Part shown: one piece after another, positions 56,411 through 64,000 of the stretch | How positions within the stretch are numbered: position 1 is the first letter of the stretch | Layout: every line of letters begins with the position of its first letter | DNA from: CBDDKU01 sp965230375 | Lineage (GTDB): Bacteria; Bacteroidota; Bacteroidia; Flavobacteriales_D; Cryomorphaceae | Length of the DNA stretch: 64,000 bases | NCBI GenBank assembly: GCA_965230375.1 | Contig: CBDDKU010000012.1 | Location: forward strand, 124,001-188,000 | Direction of reading: 5' to 3' | Notes under the pieces: generated by a model | Seen by the model: only the letters and a program-made list of their open reading frames with translations | The model's database searches: none | What the model was told of the DNA's origin: nothing | Made by a program: the position numbers and the translations under genes

Positions 56411-57319
56411 TTACTTCAGGTCAAAGTTCGCACTACCGATCTTCATCTCGCCTTCATACATATCAACGATGTACTTTCCTGTTGCCATCTCGTAATCTTC
56501 CGCAATATTGAAGAAAACACAGAGATCCATCGCTTCGTTGTTGTAGTCGATCACTCGCTTAATGGTGTATTTTCCACTCACGCCTTCAAAGTTGAAGCGG
56601 TTATCCTCAGCATTCGGATTTTCGAGCACGACTCCATCGGGAGAAATGATTCGAAGATATATAGTCTTCTTCCCGGCTGGCGTGATGCGGTTCTCACCAA
56701 GACGTGTACAAGTGCGGATGCTCTCCGTCTTATTCGCCCGGGACACCACTACTTGTTTCCCATTATTTCTAACCTTCAGCCCTTCAGCTACCATGTTGTC
56801 GGCTTGAAGCACAGAACCTGTTGCAACAATCTCTTCCAGATCTTTCTTGGTAGACTCCAGATTTCTAGCTCTGACCTGTGCTTCAGAGAGTTCTTCCACC
56901 AAGTAGGCGTTATCCTTCTTCAGGTCCTGATTCAAGGTATTTAAAGAGTCTATGGTCACTAAATACCCTTTCATGATCTCGCGAAGAGTCGAAGCTTCCT
57001 TTTTTAGCTTGTGGATGATATACGCATCGTCTTTGTGCTTCTCCATCTGCTTGAGCATTTCTTTGATCTGCTCTTGCTGGCCAATAATCTCGGCGTTCAA
57101 TCGCTCATTTTGGACTGTCACCGTATCGTATTGGATCAACATGTCCTGAAGGTCATTCTCCAATTGAAGCTGTTCTAATTCCAGATTATCAATCGTGGCT
57201 TCCTTCTCTACAACCTCCGTGTGTTTGGTAAACTGCATGATCAAGAGAATGACAGTAACTACCGCTAGAGCAATTACCGCAATCCGGTATTTTTTATTTG
57301 CGTCTTGTTGTTCAGCCAT
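56411..57319 (-). CDS. Membrane-anchored coiled-coil protein, Bacteroidota-specific
   Basis: 302 residues: a single N-terminal transmembrane helix (about 12-31), a long coiled coil (about 40-170), and a C-terminal globular domain (about 180-302, ISPDGVVL, FEGVSGKYTIKRV, TGKYIVDMYEG) resembling a beta-sandwich. No enzymatic motif. The domain order suggests a periplasmic structural or regulatory role, which is inference. It ends 5 nt from the stop of the convergent large gene. Confidence 0.75.
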   Translation of the reverse strand: MAEQQDANKKYRIAVIALAVVTVILLIMQFTKHTEVVEKEATIDNLELEQLQLENDLQDMLIQYDTVTVQNERLNAEIIGQQEQIKEMLKQMEKHKDDAYIIHKLKKEASTLREIMKGYLVTIDSLNTLNQDLKKDNAYLVEELSEAQVRARNLESTKKDLEEIVATGSVLQADNMVAEGLKVRNNGKQVVVSRANKTESIRTCTRLGENRITPAGKKTIYLRIISPDGVVLENPNAEDNRFNFEGVSGKYTIKRVIDYNNEAMDLCVFFNIAEDYEMATGKYIVDMYEGEMKIGSANFDLK

Positions 57320-57382
57320 TTCGGGTGTTTTTCTGGGTGTGTAATGTTATAGGGTACTTGTATTTTTCGATACCCCTTAGCT

Positions 57383-58090
57383 ATGCATTTAAGTTCACAA
57401 AAGTACTATTTTGACTGGTTCGAAGATTTGGTTGGCCTTATCTTTCCAAAGACCTGTGTTCACTGTGGGCTCGAGTTAAATAAACGCGAAAATTCGCTCT
57501 GTATTTCGTGTGAGTATAAACTCCCGAGGTCGAACTACCACCGCATCCCTGACAACCCTGTCGCTGATAAGTTCCGAGGACGCCTACCTATCAAATCGGG
57601 ATTTTCCTTCTTAAGGTTTACCCAAGGAAATATGGCCCAAACGCTTATGCATGAGTTGAAGTACCGCCAACGCGAAGATCTGGGTGAACGTTTGGGAAAA
57701 CTGTTTGGAAGTGTTCTATTAATAGACGATCAGCCTGCACCTGACTTGATCATCCCGCTTCCCCTTCACGAGTCTAAAAAGCGTAAACGTGGCTACAACC
57801 AATGCGACAGCATCGTACAGGGTATGTCGGAGGTAATCAAGACACCTTTTCAAACCGACGTTGTGAAACGTGTAGTAGCCAACCCTTCCCAGACCAGAAA
57901 ATCGCGTTTTGACCGATGGGAAAATGTAGAGCGAATCTTTGAAGTGTCAAAACCAGAGTGTGTCTTAGGTCGACATGTGATGCTCGTAGACGATGTGGTG
58001 ACAACTGGATCTACCCTCGAGTCATGTGGTCGTGCTTTGCTAGAAGCCGGCGCAAAAGAACTGACCATTGCCACACTGGCATCTGCTTAA
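57383..58090 (+). CDS. ComF-family phosphoribosyltransferase-like protein
   Basis: 235 residues. N-terminal zinc ribbon CVHCGLELN...LCISCEYKLP (about residues 18-43) and C-terminal PRTase domain with PRPP loop MLVDDVVTTGSTL near residue 199. ComF proteins are linked to DNA uptake in other bacteria, and the exact substrate is unknown. Good independent gene with ATG; no promoter box was found. Confidence 0.9.
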   Translation: MHLSSQKYYFDWFEDLVGLIFPKTCVHCGLELNKRENSLCISCEYKLPRSNYHRIPDNPVADKFRGRLPIKSGFSFLRFTQGNMAQTLMHELKYRQREDLGERLGKLFGSVLLIDDQPAPDLIIPLPLHESKKRKRGYNQCDSIVQGMSEVIKTPFQTDVVKRVVANPSQTRKSRFDRWENVERIFEVSKPECVLGRHVMLVDDVVTTGSTLESCGRALLEAGAKELTIATLASA

Positions 58091-58161
58091 AGATGAAGGG
58101 AGTACTTCAGGAAAACCACGGCTCTCGAAAAAACTTCCACGGTCTCACATAAGTTCCCGAA

Positions 58162-58169
58162 TATTTTTG
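58162..58169 (+). promoter_or_regulatory. -7 box (TATTTTTG) for the sorting-domain gene
   Basis: TATTTTTG, then CGTTC as in other boxes; 12 nt before the GTG at 58182. It decides the start: the long upstream frame (from 58068) overlaps comF and would be unlikely to be transcribed from here. Confidence 0.5.
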
Positions 58170-58181
58170 CGTTCAAGGATT

Positions 58182-58796
58182 GTGAAACGACTTTTTCATT
58201 TTACGCTCATCCAATTCAGCCTTCTTTTTCTCGCTCCATCTTCCTTTGGTCAGGATGGAATTGTCAACCTGAGCTTTTCGGCTACGGAAGCGAATGGAAA
58301 CGTATTGCTCGACTGGACCATGGACCAAGGCCAAACCTGCAATGGCACTACCATAACCCGTTCCACAGACAGCTTAAACTTCAAAGCCATTGGAGACATT
58401 CAAGGTGTTTGCGGGAGTACATCAGAGTCAGTTAGTTATTCATTCACAGATAAATTTCCCATACCGAACCAAACGAACTACTACCGACTCATTCTGGGAA
58501 ATTTGGGTCCATCACAGGTCGTAAAGGTGGAAATTGTGGACATTGGTGAAACAGGTTTTCAGGTAAGGCCTAACCCCATGACAACTCAAGGGCGGATTTA
58601 CTTTCAGAACGATCTGAGTGAAAATTACGTTTTGAGCGTTTTTTCGGTAGATGGCACTTTGGTCTACGAGCAAAGCACGAGAAGTGACTTCTTTGAGTTG
58701 AATGCAAATTCATTGGAAGCAGGCCTTTTCGTTTTTAGTATTGAAACCGACTCAGGCCAAAAGAATCTAACTGGAAAGTTTCTGGTTGTTCACTGA
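58182..58796 (+). CDS. Secreted protein with type A type IX sorting domain
   Basis: About 204 residues from GTG 58182. Signal peptide (hydrophobic FHFTLIQFSLLFLAPSSFG), a beta-sandwich-like domain of about 100 residues with Cys pair (QTCNGT ... GVCGST), and a C-terminal sorting domain (VRPNPMTTQGRIYF ... GLFVFSIET ... GKFLVVH). Probably exported and cleaved by the type IX system. The longer frame from 58068 is rejected because of the comF overlap and the promoter position. Confidence 0.85.
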   Translation: MKRLFHFTLIQFSLLFLAPSSFGQDGIVNLSFSATEANGNVLLDWTMDQGQTCNGTTITRSTDSLNFKAIGDIQGVCGSTSESVSYSFTDKFPIPNQTNYYRLILGNLGPSQVVKVEIVDIGETGFQVRPNPMTTQGRIYFQNDLSENYVLSVFSVDGTLVYEQSTRSDFFELNANSLEAGLFVFSIETDSGQKNLTGKFLVVH

Positions 58797-58866
58797 CTCC
58801 AAAAACGAAATGATCATAGTGAAATGTTTCACCATTTCTGGATAGCTGCGGGATAGCCGATTTCTC

Positions 58867-58874
58867 TATCTTTG
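58867..58874 (+). promoter_or_regulatory. -7 box (TATCTTTG) immediately before the methionine-sulfoxide reductase start
   Basis: TATCTTTG, then GCGC, then GTG at 58879, so the mRNA is probably leaderless. No -33 TTG at 19-20 nt. Confidence 0.5.
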
Positions 58875-58878
58875 GCGC

Positions 58879-59343
58879 GTGAATCGCGATTATCAGACCA
58901 TTGCAAAACAGATAGCCGGTGTGCTGGAAGGAGAGCCAGATCTCATTGCTAACCTCAGCAATGTAGCGGCTATTTTAAAGACCTTGCCAGGCTTCTTTTG
59001 GGTTGGATTCTATATCGTTAAGAAAGACCAACTCGTTCTTGGTCCTTTTCAAGGGCCCGTTGCTTGTACGCGTATCTCCTTCGGAAAAGGCGTGTGCGGG
59101 ACTGCTTGGTCTGAAAAGAAATCTCAGTTGGTTCCAGATGTTGATCAGTTTCCAGGACATATCGCATGCAACCCCGATTCGAAATCAGAAGTTGTGATCC
59201 CGATTTTTGGCAAGGAAAATGATGTGACCATGGTCCTTGATGTGGACAGCGATCACCTCAATGATTTTAATGAAAATGATGTAGCCGAACTGGAAAGTAT
59301 CGCTGCTATTTTGACAAAACACCTGAATGATCTCGATGGTTAG
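58879..59343 (+). CDS. Free methionine-(R)-sulfoxide reductase (GAF domain)
   Basis: 154-residue GAF-domain protein that reduces free methionine-(R)-sulfoxide. The three cysteines of the family are present: VACTRISFGKGVCG (two) and HIACNPDSKSEVVIP. GTG start at 58879; the -7 box lies 4 nt upstream. Its stop overlaps the start of the next gene by 8 nt. Confidence 0.88.
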   Translation: MNRDYQTIAKQIAGVLEGEPDLIANLSNVAAILKTLPGFFWVGFYIVKKDQLVLGPFQGPVACTRISFGKGVCGTAWSEKKSQLVPDVDQFPGHIACNPDSKSEVVIPIFGKENDVTMVLDVDSDHLNDFNENDVAELESIAAILTKHLNDLDG

Positions 59344-60973
59344 GTATTGGTATATCTGGGTTGTGGCTCTATTCTGGGGATGTGCCCAACAGTCTTCTCC
59401 GACAGGTGGAGACAAAGATGTAGACCCACCAGTTGTGGTGATGTACGAACCAAACAACTTTCAACTCCAATTCGACGAGAATGAATTTACCATCGTCTTC
59501 GATGAGTACATTCAGGTTAACGACCTCGCTTCTCAGCTTATTATTTCTCCTCCCCTTACCAACAGTCCTGATTATACGCTAAGAGGAAAGTCGATTACCA
59601 TCGAGTGGGAAGACACATTGCAAGCAAACTCCACTTACCAATTCAATTTTGGTAAAAGTGTCGTTGATCTAAATGAGGGAAATATTACAAATGGCCTCCG
59701 GTATGTCTTTTCAACGGGGAGTTATATCGATTCGCTGTTTGTGTATGGAACCCTAGTTGATGCAAGCGATAATTCAATGGTTCCAGAAGCGGTGGTGATG
59801 CTCTACAAGACGGACGCTGACACGATGCCCATGACCAGCCCTCCCGACTATTTTGCAGTAACCGATGAGTCTGGTCGGTTTTCAATCGACTACCTGCCTG
59901 CTGGCAACTTCAAGCTATTCGCCTTGAAAGAAGAAAACAACAACTTTATCTACGACGGACCACCTGAAAAAATCGCCTACTTGGGTGAAACCGTTGAAAG
60001 CACTTTTAACGACACCACAGCGGGTCTTTGGCTTTCGGCTTTTATTGAGCGCGATACAAGTCAGTACATCTCTTCATCATTCGGGAAAGATTACGGGAAA
60101 TACACAATCGTTTTCAATATCCCAACAAAAAACCCCAATGTCGTTTTTAGAGACCCATCTAATGAAGAGTCTTTGGAATCTATTGGCTACCTGAACGCCA
60201 CGCGCGACACCCTGATTAGTTGGGTGACCCTTCCGCCATACCGCGACTTCGACGAGGTGGAAGTCATTGTGAGCGACGACAAGCTTGAGCCAGACACATC
60301 GGCTTGGTACATCGAAACCGATCCCGACTTTCGCGAAAAAGCAGCCCTGAAGCTCTCTTCCAACACGAATCGAAACAAGCTCAATTTGACTCATGTCTTT
60401 ACGCTACGAGCCAATAACCCGCTGGTAGAAGCAGACACATCTCTGATTCACTTTTTTGAGGACAGTGTGGAAGTGTTTCCAAGTGAATTTGAGCGTGGTG
60501 AACTCAATAGGAAATTTTTGGTGCATTACCCCTTCAAAGCTGAGTCAAACTATGTGTTTCAAGCAGAAGCCGGGGCTTTCAAAGATGTTTTCGAATCGTA
60601 TAGCGACAGTATCAAAATCGCCTTTAGTCTTCAGGACGCTGACTTCTATGGTCGGCTTGAATTAGCTCTCACGATATCTGAACAACACCAGTCGTTTTCG
60701 GAAAACCGGATCCTACAGCTTTTGACTCAAGATAATCGGGTAGTTACTGAAGTTCAGTTCATCGAGAATGAACTCACTCAAAGCTTTGAGCAATTATCAC
60801 CAGGCATGTACAAGCTCAAAGTGATCTACGACACCAACAACGATGGTAAATGGACCGCTGGAGAGTATCTGCAAGGCACGCAACCTGAGCGACTCAGTTT
60901 TTATCCCGAAGAAATCCAAATCAGATCGAATTGGGATATGGAGCTAGAATGGGAGCCCACTACGCCCTACTAG
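59336..60973 (+). CDS. Ig-like (Big_5) domain lipoprotein
   Basis: About 545 residues from ATG 59336. Lipobox near residue 16 (LFWGC). After the signal, an N-terminal Ig-like domain of the Big_5 type (EPNNFQLQFDENEFTIVFDEYIQVND ... FNFGKSVVDLNEGN) and a carboxypeptidase-regulatory-like region (VYGTLVDASDNSMV...FSIDYLPAGNFKLFALKEENNN). A surface-exposed lipoprotein of unknown task that is common in the phylum. Start chosen over ATG 59327 because it gives a compact signal and the 8-nt overlap with the reductase. Confidence 0.82.
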   Translation: MVRYWYIWVVALFWGCAQQSSPTGGDKDVDPPVVVMYEPNNFQLQFDENEFTIVFDEYIQVNDLASQLIISPPLTNSPDYTLRGKSITIEWEDTLQANSTYQFNFGKSVVDLNEGNITNGLRYVFSTGSYIDSLFVYGTLVDASDNSMVPEAVVMLYKTDADTMPMTSPPDYFAVTDESGRFSIDYLPAGNFKLFALKEENNNFIYDGPPEKIAYLGETVESTFNDTTAGLWLSAFIERDTSQYISSSFGKDYGKYTIVFNIPTKNPNVVFRDPSNEESLESIGYLNATRDTLISWVTLPPYRDFDEVEVIVSDDKLEPDTSAWYIETDPDFREKAALKLSSNTNRNKLNLTHVFTLRANNPLVEADTSLIHFFEDSVEVFPSEFERGELNRKFLVHYPFKAESNYVFQAEAGAFKDVFESYSDSIKIAFSLQDADFYGRLELALTISEQHQSFSENRILQLLTQDNRVVTEVQFIENELTQSFEQLSPGMYKLKVIYDTNNDGKWTAGEYLQGTQPERLSFYPEEIQIRSNWDMELEWEPTTPY

Positions 60974-61746
60974 TTGATTTCAAAGGAGTCGGCATCCATA
61001 TGGACAGGGAATTTCTCCCGGAATCTACGAAGTTCAGAAATATCTAAGGATGCATAAATCCACTCGTCATTTCCTTCAACTCCATTGGCTATGACATCTC
61101 CTTTTCCATCTACAACAGCAGAATGACCTGAGTAGGAGATTCCCTTTTCGTCATCACCAATTCGATTTACGCCAATTACATAGCACTGATTCTCGATGGC
61201 TCTAGCCATAAGCAGTTTGTCCCAAGCTGCAATGCGGGGGCTGGGCCAGTTGGCCACGTAGATTTGTAGCTCGGCGTTACTACTTCGGCTCCAAACGGGA
61301 AAACGGAGATCATAACAAACCCGAGGCATAACCGTGATTCCCTTCCACTCAAAAAGGCTTTGATCCTTCCCAGCGGTAAAAGTCAGATGCTCATCGGCCA
61401 TCCGGAAAAGGTGGCGCTTGTCGTAGACCGCAAGAATCTCGCCTTTGTCTACAAATACGAATCGATTTCGATATGTGCCCTCCACTTCAATCACCAAGCT
61501 CCCGCAGATAGCGAGACCCATATCTTTCGATTTCGCCAGGAGCCAGCTCACCGTGAGGCCATCCATCGATTCAGCGACGGCTGCAGCTTCCATGGTAAAT
61601 CCCGAGCTAAACATTTCGGGAAGTACCACGAGATCTATTCCATCCCGAAGTTGAGAGAGCTTTTGGTCAATCTGATCTCTGTTTTTAGCTGCATCATGCC
61701 AGGCCAGTTCGGTCTGTAGTAGAGCTATGTTGATTGAGTTTTCCAT
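60970..61746 (-). CDS. Omega-amidase / nitrilase-family hydrolase (YafV-type)
   Basis: 258-residue nitrilase-fold enzyme that hydrolyses 2-oxo acid amides such as alpha-ketoglutaramate. Catalytic triad: Glu in LPEMFSSGF near residue 43, Lys in YDKRHLF near 110, Cys in RVCYDLRFPVW near 143. Overlaps the aminotransferase gene by 1 nt: a coupled transaminase/amidase pair. Confidence 0.9.
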   Translation of the reverse strand: MENSINIALLQTELAWHDAAKNRDQIDQKLSQLRDGIDLVVLPEMFSSGFTMEAAAVAESMDGLTVSWLLAKSKDMGLAICGSLVIEVEGTYRNRFVFVDKGEILAVYDKRHLFRMADEHLTFTAGKDQSLFEWKGITVMPRVCYDLRFPVWSRSSNAELQIYVANWPSPRIAAWDKLLMARAIENQCYVIGVNRIGDDEKGISYSGHSAVVDGKGDVIANGVEGNDEWIYASLDISELRRFREKFPVHMDADSFEIN

Positions 61747-62897
61747 TAGATTTTATTCAATGCGATTGCCGCTTCTTCCAAAGTTCGATCATTTTTGGCG
61801 AAGCAAAATCGAAGGAGATTCTGATTTTTTATCTCGGGATAAAAAACGGAAATCGGGATGGCTGCAATTCCATGCTCAGCGGTTAATCGCTTAGCAAATT
61901 CCAGCTCGGGTTCATCCGATATTTGCGAATAATCACAGAGTTGAAAATAAGTACCCGAACAGGCCAAAGGCGTGAATTTTGAGTCAGCCAGGCCGCTGAG
62001 AAAGGTATCCCGCTTCTTCTGATAAAAATCGGGAAGGTCAGTCCAGTTAGAATCTTTTTGGAGGTATTGGCTCAAGGCCATCTGCACGGAAGTATTTACC
62101 GAGAAAACGACGTATTGATGCACCTTTCTGATCTCAGACATGAGATGTGCTGGAGCACAAAGGTAGCCTACCTTCCAGCCCGTGGCGTGAAAGGTTTTCC
62201 CGAAACTCGAAACGGTAATGGAACGCTCCGCCAAGCTATCAAACCGAGCCACACTCCAATGCTCGTTTCCATCAAAAATAATGTGTTCGTACACTTCATC
62301 GCTGAGAACGATTATATCAGTATCGACGGTCAATTTCTCCAACTCGAGCATATCCGATTTGCCCCAGATGGTTCCCGTGGGGTTGTGGGGTGTATTGATC
62401 AGGATCATTCGCGTTTTCTCAGAAACCGCATCCCGCACCCGATCCCAATCGGGTTTAAAGTCGGGCGCTTCGAGGGGGATCTCCACAACCTTCCCACCAT
62501 TCAACTCGACTGCTGGTTTGTACGAATCGTAGGCTGGAACGAAGATGATGACTTCATCGCCTGGATGAACAAGGGCCGTAATGGCCGCGTGCAGGCCCTG
62601 AGTCGCACCTGCCGTGACTGTGATTTCCGTATTGGGGTCGTAAGATCGGCCGTAGGTCTTCACAATTTTTTGAGCAATGGCCTCCCTTAGTGCTAGCAGT
62701 CCCGGCATGGGCGCGTACTGATTGTATCCATCTTGCATGGCTTGGTGGATCAGCTCAATAAGCTGTGGATCGACTGGAAAATCAGGGAAGCCCTGCGACA
62801 GATTGAGCGCCTTGTGCTCGGCAGCAAGCTGGCTCATTACTGAGAATATCGTCGTGCCCGTTTCAGGTAACTTCGAGCGGATTTTGGTCATAGTCAA
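61746..62897 (-). CDS. Methionine (glutamine) aminotransferase, PLP class I
   Basis: 383-residue PLP aminotransferase of the YbdL/methionine aminotransferase type. Seen: NLSQGFPDFPVDPQL near residue 32, PHNPTGTIW near 165, PLP Lys in SSFGKTFHATGWKVGY near 231, and LRFCFAKND at the end. With the omega-amidase it forms the glutamine-transaminase/omega-amidase route used in methionine salvage. Overlaps the next gene by 4 nt. Confidence 0.92.
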   Translation of the reverse strand: MTMTKIRSKLPETGTTIFSVMSQLAAEHKALNLSQGFPDFPVDPQLIELIHQAMQDGYNQYAPMPGLLALREAIAQKIVKTYGRSYDPNTEITVTAGATQGLHAAITALVHPGDEVIIFVPAYDSYKPAVELNGGKVVEIPLEAPDFKPDWDRVRDAVSEKTRMILINTPHNPTGTIWGKSDMLELEKLTVDTDIIVLSDEVYEHIIFDGNEHWSVARFDSLAERSITVSSFGKTFHATGWKVGYLCAPAHLMSEIRKVHQYVVFSVNTSVQMALSQYLQKDSNWTDLPDFYQKKRDTFLSGLADSKFTPLACSGTYFQLCDYSQISDEPELEFAKRLTAEHGIAAIPISVFYPEIKNQNLLRFCFAKNDRTLEEAAIALNKI

Positions 62898-64000
62898 TTT
62901 AGTTTGCCGGCCACCACACAGGGAATTTTGAATGTGTCCGTATTTCCATTTTGGTCAAAAATATCAATGAAAACGATGTGCGGGCCTATTCGAGCTTTCG
63001 TGCCTTTATTACTCACACCATCCCAGGTGATGGTTCCCTCCGTGCCGAGCAAAAAGTTTTGCTTCAAGTCTTTAACTACCCTGCCGCGAGAATCGTAAAT
63101 GGTGATGGTAGCAATAAAGCCCGGCGTATCGAGGGAATAATTGATCATCAATAAATCCTGGAAGCCATCATTATCGGGCGAAAACAGTTTGTTCTCCAGC
63201 TCAAAATTTCCACTTGAACTTCCCAAAGGACTGTACTGCGAATTCTGATAACCCGGTGTGGCAAAACCCACGCTTTCCGCAGCCGAAGTCCAAGACGAAC
63301 CGTCGTTCACTGGAAGCGTAAAATTGATCCGCTCCAGCGAAACGCCTTTGAAACTCACCAGCAAATCGAGGTGATCGGACTCTTCGTAATCGAATCGTTG
63401 GAGTTCCACAGCATCCTTATCGAGCAACACCACTGACCCTTCTGAGTTCGAAAATGACGGCAAGGATTCCATTTCAAACATATACTTCTCTATCCCTTGG
63501 GGATAGTCAGTCATGGTTTGGCTAATGCTCGATGTCAAGGCCAGGTACTCGCCGGGAAGCATGGAAACGGGGTCTTCTGATATGATCCGCTCCGTGCCGT
63601 CTTGGTTGGCCAAAACAAGGCCTTCCAAGCTCAGGATTTCACTGCCTACGTTGACCAATTCCACGAAATCAACTCCACCTGTATAGGGATTAAATAGAAT
63701 CTCGTTCAGCAAAAGATCTCCGCCACTGGGACTCACTGGCACACCTATTTCTCGGTCTTTCAAGGGAATCATTTCATTTCCGCTGCAGTCAATTATTCCA
63801 GAGATCGAAATGGTATAGCGTTTGTCTGGGTCGAGAGGCGAATCCAAATCAATTTCCACAATGCGGAGGTCTTCTGACACATACCGGACGTTGAGAATCC
63901 CAACTTCAGGTTCGAGCACGATCTCAGCAGAGAGAACCGAAAGACTGTCGAGGACTTCATCAAATATTAACTCGATCAACAATTCAGAGCGCACGAACAC
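62894..64000 (-). CDS. Lamin-tail / gliding-motility-associated-C-terminal-like protein, 3' part
   Basis: C-terminal 368 residues; the 5' end runs off the right edge. Seen: an Ig-like segment, a lamin-tail domain (LLLNEILFNPYTGGVDFVELVN near residue 95), and a C-terminal FlgD/gliding-type segment (FSPDNDGFQDLLMINY ... TITWDGVSNKGTKARIG). It is probably a secreted or surface protein. It overlaps the aminotransferase by 4 nt. Confidence 0.8.
   Translation of the reverse strand: MFVRSELLIELIFDEVLDSLSVLSAEIVLEPEVGILNVRYVSEDLRIVEIDLDSPLDPDKRYTISISGIIDCSGNEMIPLKDREIGVPVSPSGGDLLLNEILFNPYTGGVDFVELVNVGSEILSLEGLVLANQDGTERIISEDPVSMLPGEYLALTSSISQTMTDYPQGIEKYMFEMESLPSFSNSEGSVVLLDKDAVELQRFDYEESDHLDLLVSFKGVSLERINFTLPVNDGSSWTSAAESVGFATPGYQNSQYSPLGSSSGNFELENKLFSPDNDGFQDLLMINYSLDTPGFIATITIYDSRGRVVKDLKQNFLLGTEGTITWDGVSNKGTKARIGPHIVFIDIFDQNGNTDTFKIPCVVAGKLN

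Noticed and set aside
58068..58181. Upstream extension of the sorting-domain protein
   Set aside because: It overlaps comF and is not hydrophobic; the promoter box lies downstream of it.
1..64000. CRISPR arrays, transposases, prophage genes, rRNA
   Set aside because: Looked for and not seen; the only structural RNA found is one tRNA.

Overview
The window looks like chromosomal DNA of a member of the Bacteroidota, most likely Flavobacteriales. The evidence is the fused MurF-alanine racemase, Por/type IX secretion C-terminal sorting domains, families largely confined to the phylum (DUF4271, DUF4270, the short GT5 starch-synthase-like protein), and promoters of the Bacteroidota type (TTTG or TTG, 19-20 nt, TAnnTTTG). 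There is no transposase, integrase, phage gene or CRISPR array. Genes are dense, with many 1-14 nt overlaps. A closer taxonomic placement is not justified from the sequence alone.

Layout. 1-4 kb: 3' part of dnaG, an MscS channel, recJ. 4-6 kb: a lipoprotein with ten cysteine-rich repeats behind its own promoter. 6-9.5 kb: a leftward operon (conserved hypothetical, M28 peptidase, rsmI, quinone-oxidoreductase-like protein). 9.6-15.5 kb: tdk, murF-alr and a secreted S8 protease with a sorting domain. 15.5-20.7 kb leftward: DUF4271, a HemD homologue, rnpA, an S41 protease, an O-antigen-ligase-like protein. 20.8-24.8 kb: glutaryl-CoA-dehydrogenase-like gene, then hemA-hemC-hemD leftward. 24.9-33.6 kb: class I ribonucleotide reductase (nrdB-nrdA), DUF3109, glycyl-tRNA synthetase, and prs-rplY-pth. 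33.7-39.7 kb: tRNA-Leu(CAA), dCMP deaminase, a second S41 protease, and a PAPS module (cysQ divergent from cysC-cysD-cysN). 39.8-41.2 kb: a small accessory patch with a hypothetical gene and a HicAB toxin-antitoxin pair. 41.3-49.2 kb: the glmS / DUF4270 / starch-synthase-like / panC / flippase-like / rfaE2 / radA neighbourhood. 49.2-64 kb: OmpA-like lipoprotein, xth plus a peptide-binding lipoprotein, a 1175-residue outer-membrane-type protein, coiled-coil protein, ComF, a sorting-domain protein, free-methionine-sulfoxide reductase, an Ig-like lipoprotein, and an omega-amidase/methionine-aminotransferase pair followed by a lamin-tail protein that runs off the right edge.

Functional links: hemA-hemC-hemD make uroporphyrinogen III; tdk, dCMP deaminase, nrdAB and prs feed nucleotide pools; cysC/D/N/Q make and clear PAPS; the aminotransferase and omega-amidase together recycle 2-oxo acid amides (methionine salvage or glutamine transamination). 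Surface and secreted proteins take up a large share of the window.

Most notable observations: (1) the second hemD has no ATG, GTG or TTG start. It follows hemC at TAATC where TAATG would be expected, beside an A9 tract in the frame relation that would give a HemC-HemD fusion by -1 slippage. (2) cysN and glmS carry clustered single-base insertions that break otherwise conserved frames, which suggests a local assembly problem or real decay. (3) Three genes have a TAnnTTTG box exactly 4 nt before the start codon, which predicts leaderless mRNAs. (4) The cysteine-repeat lipoprotein has an unusual leader. (5) The S8 protease has Glu where the catalytic Asp is expected. No clearly new multi-gene system was found.
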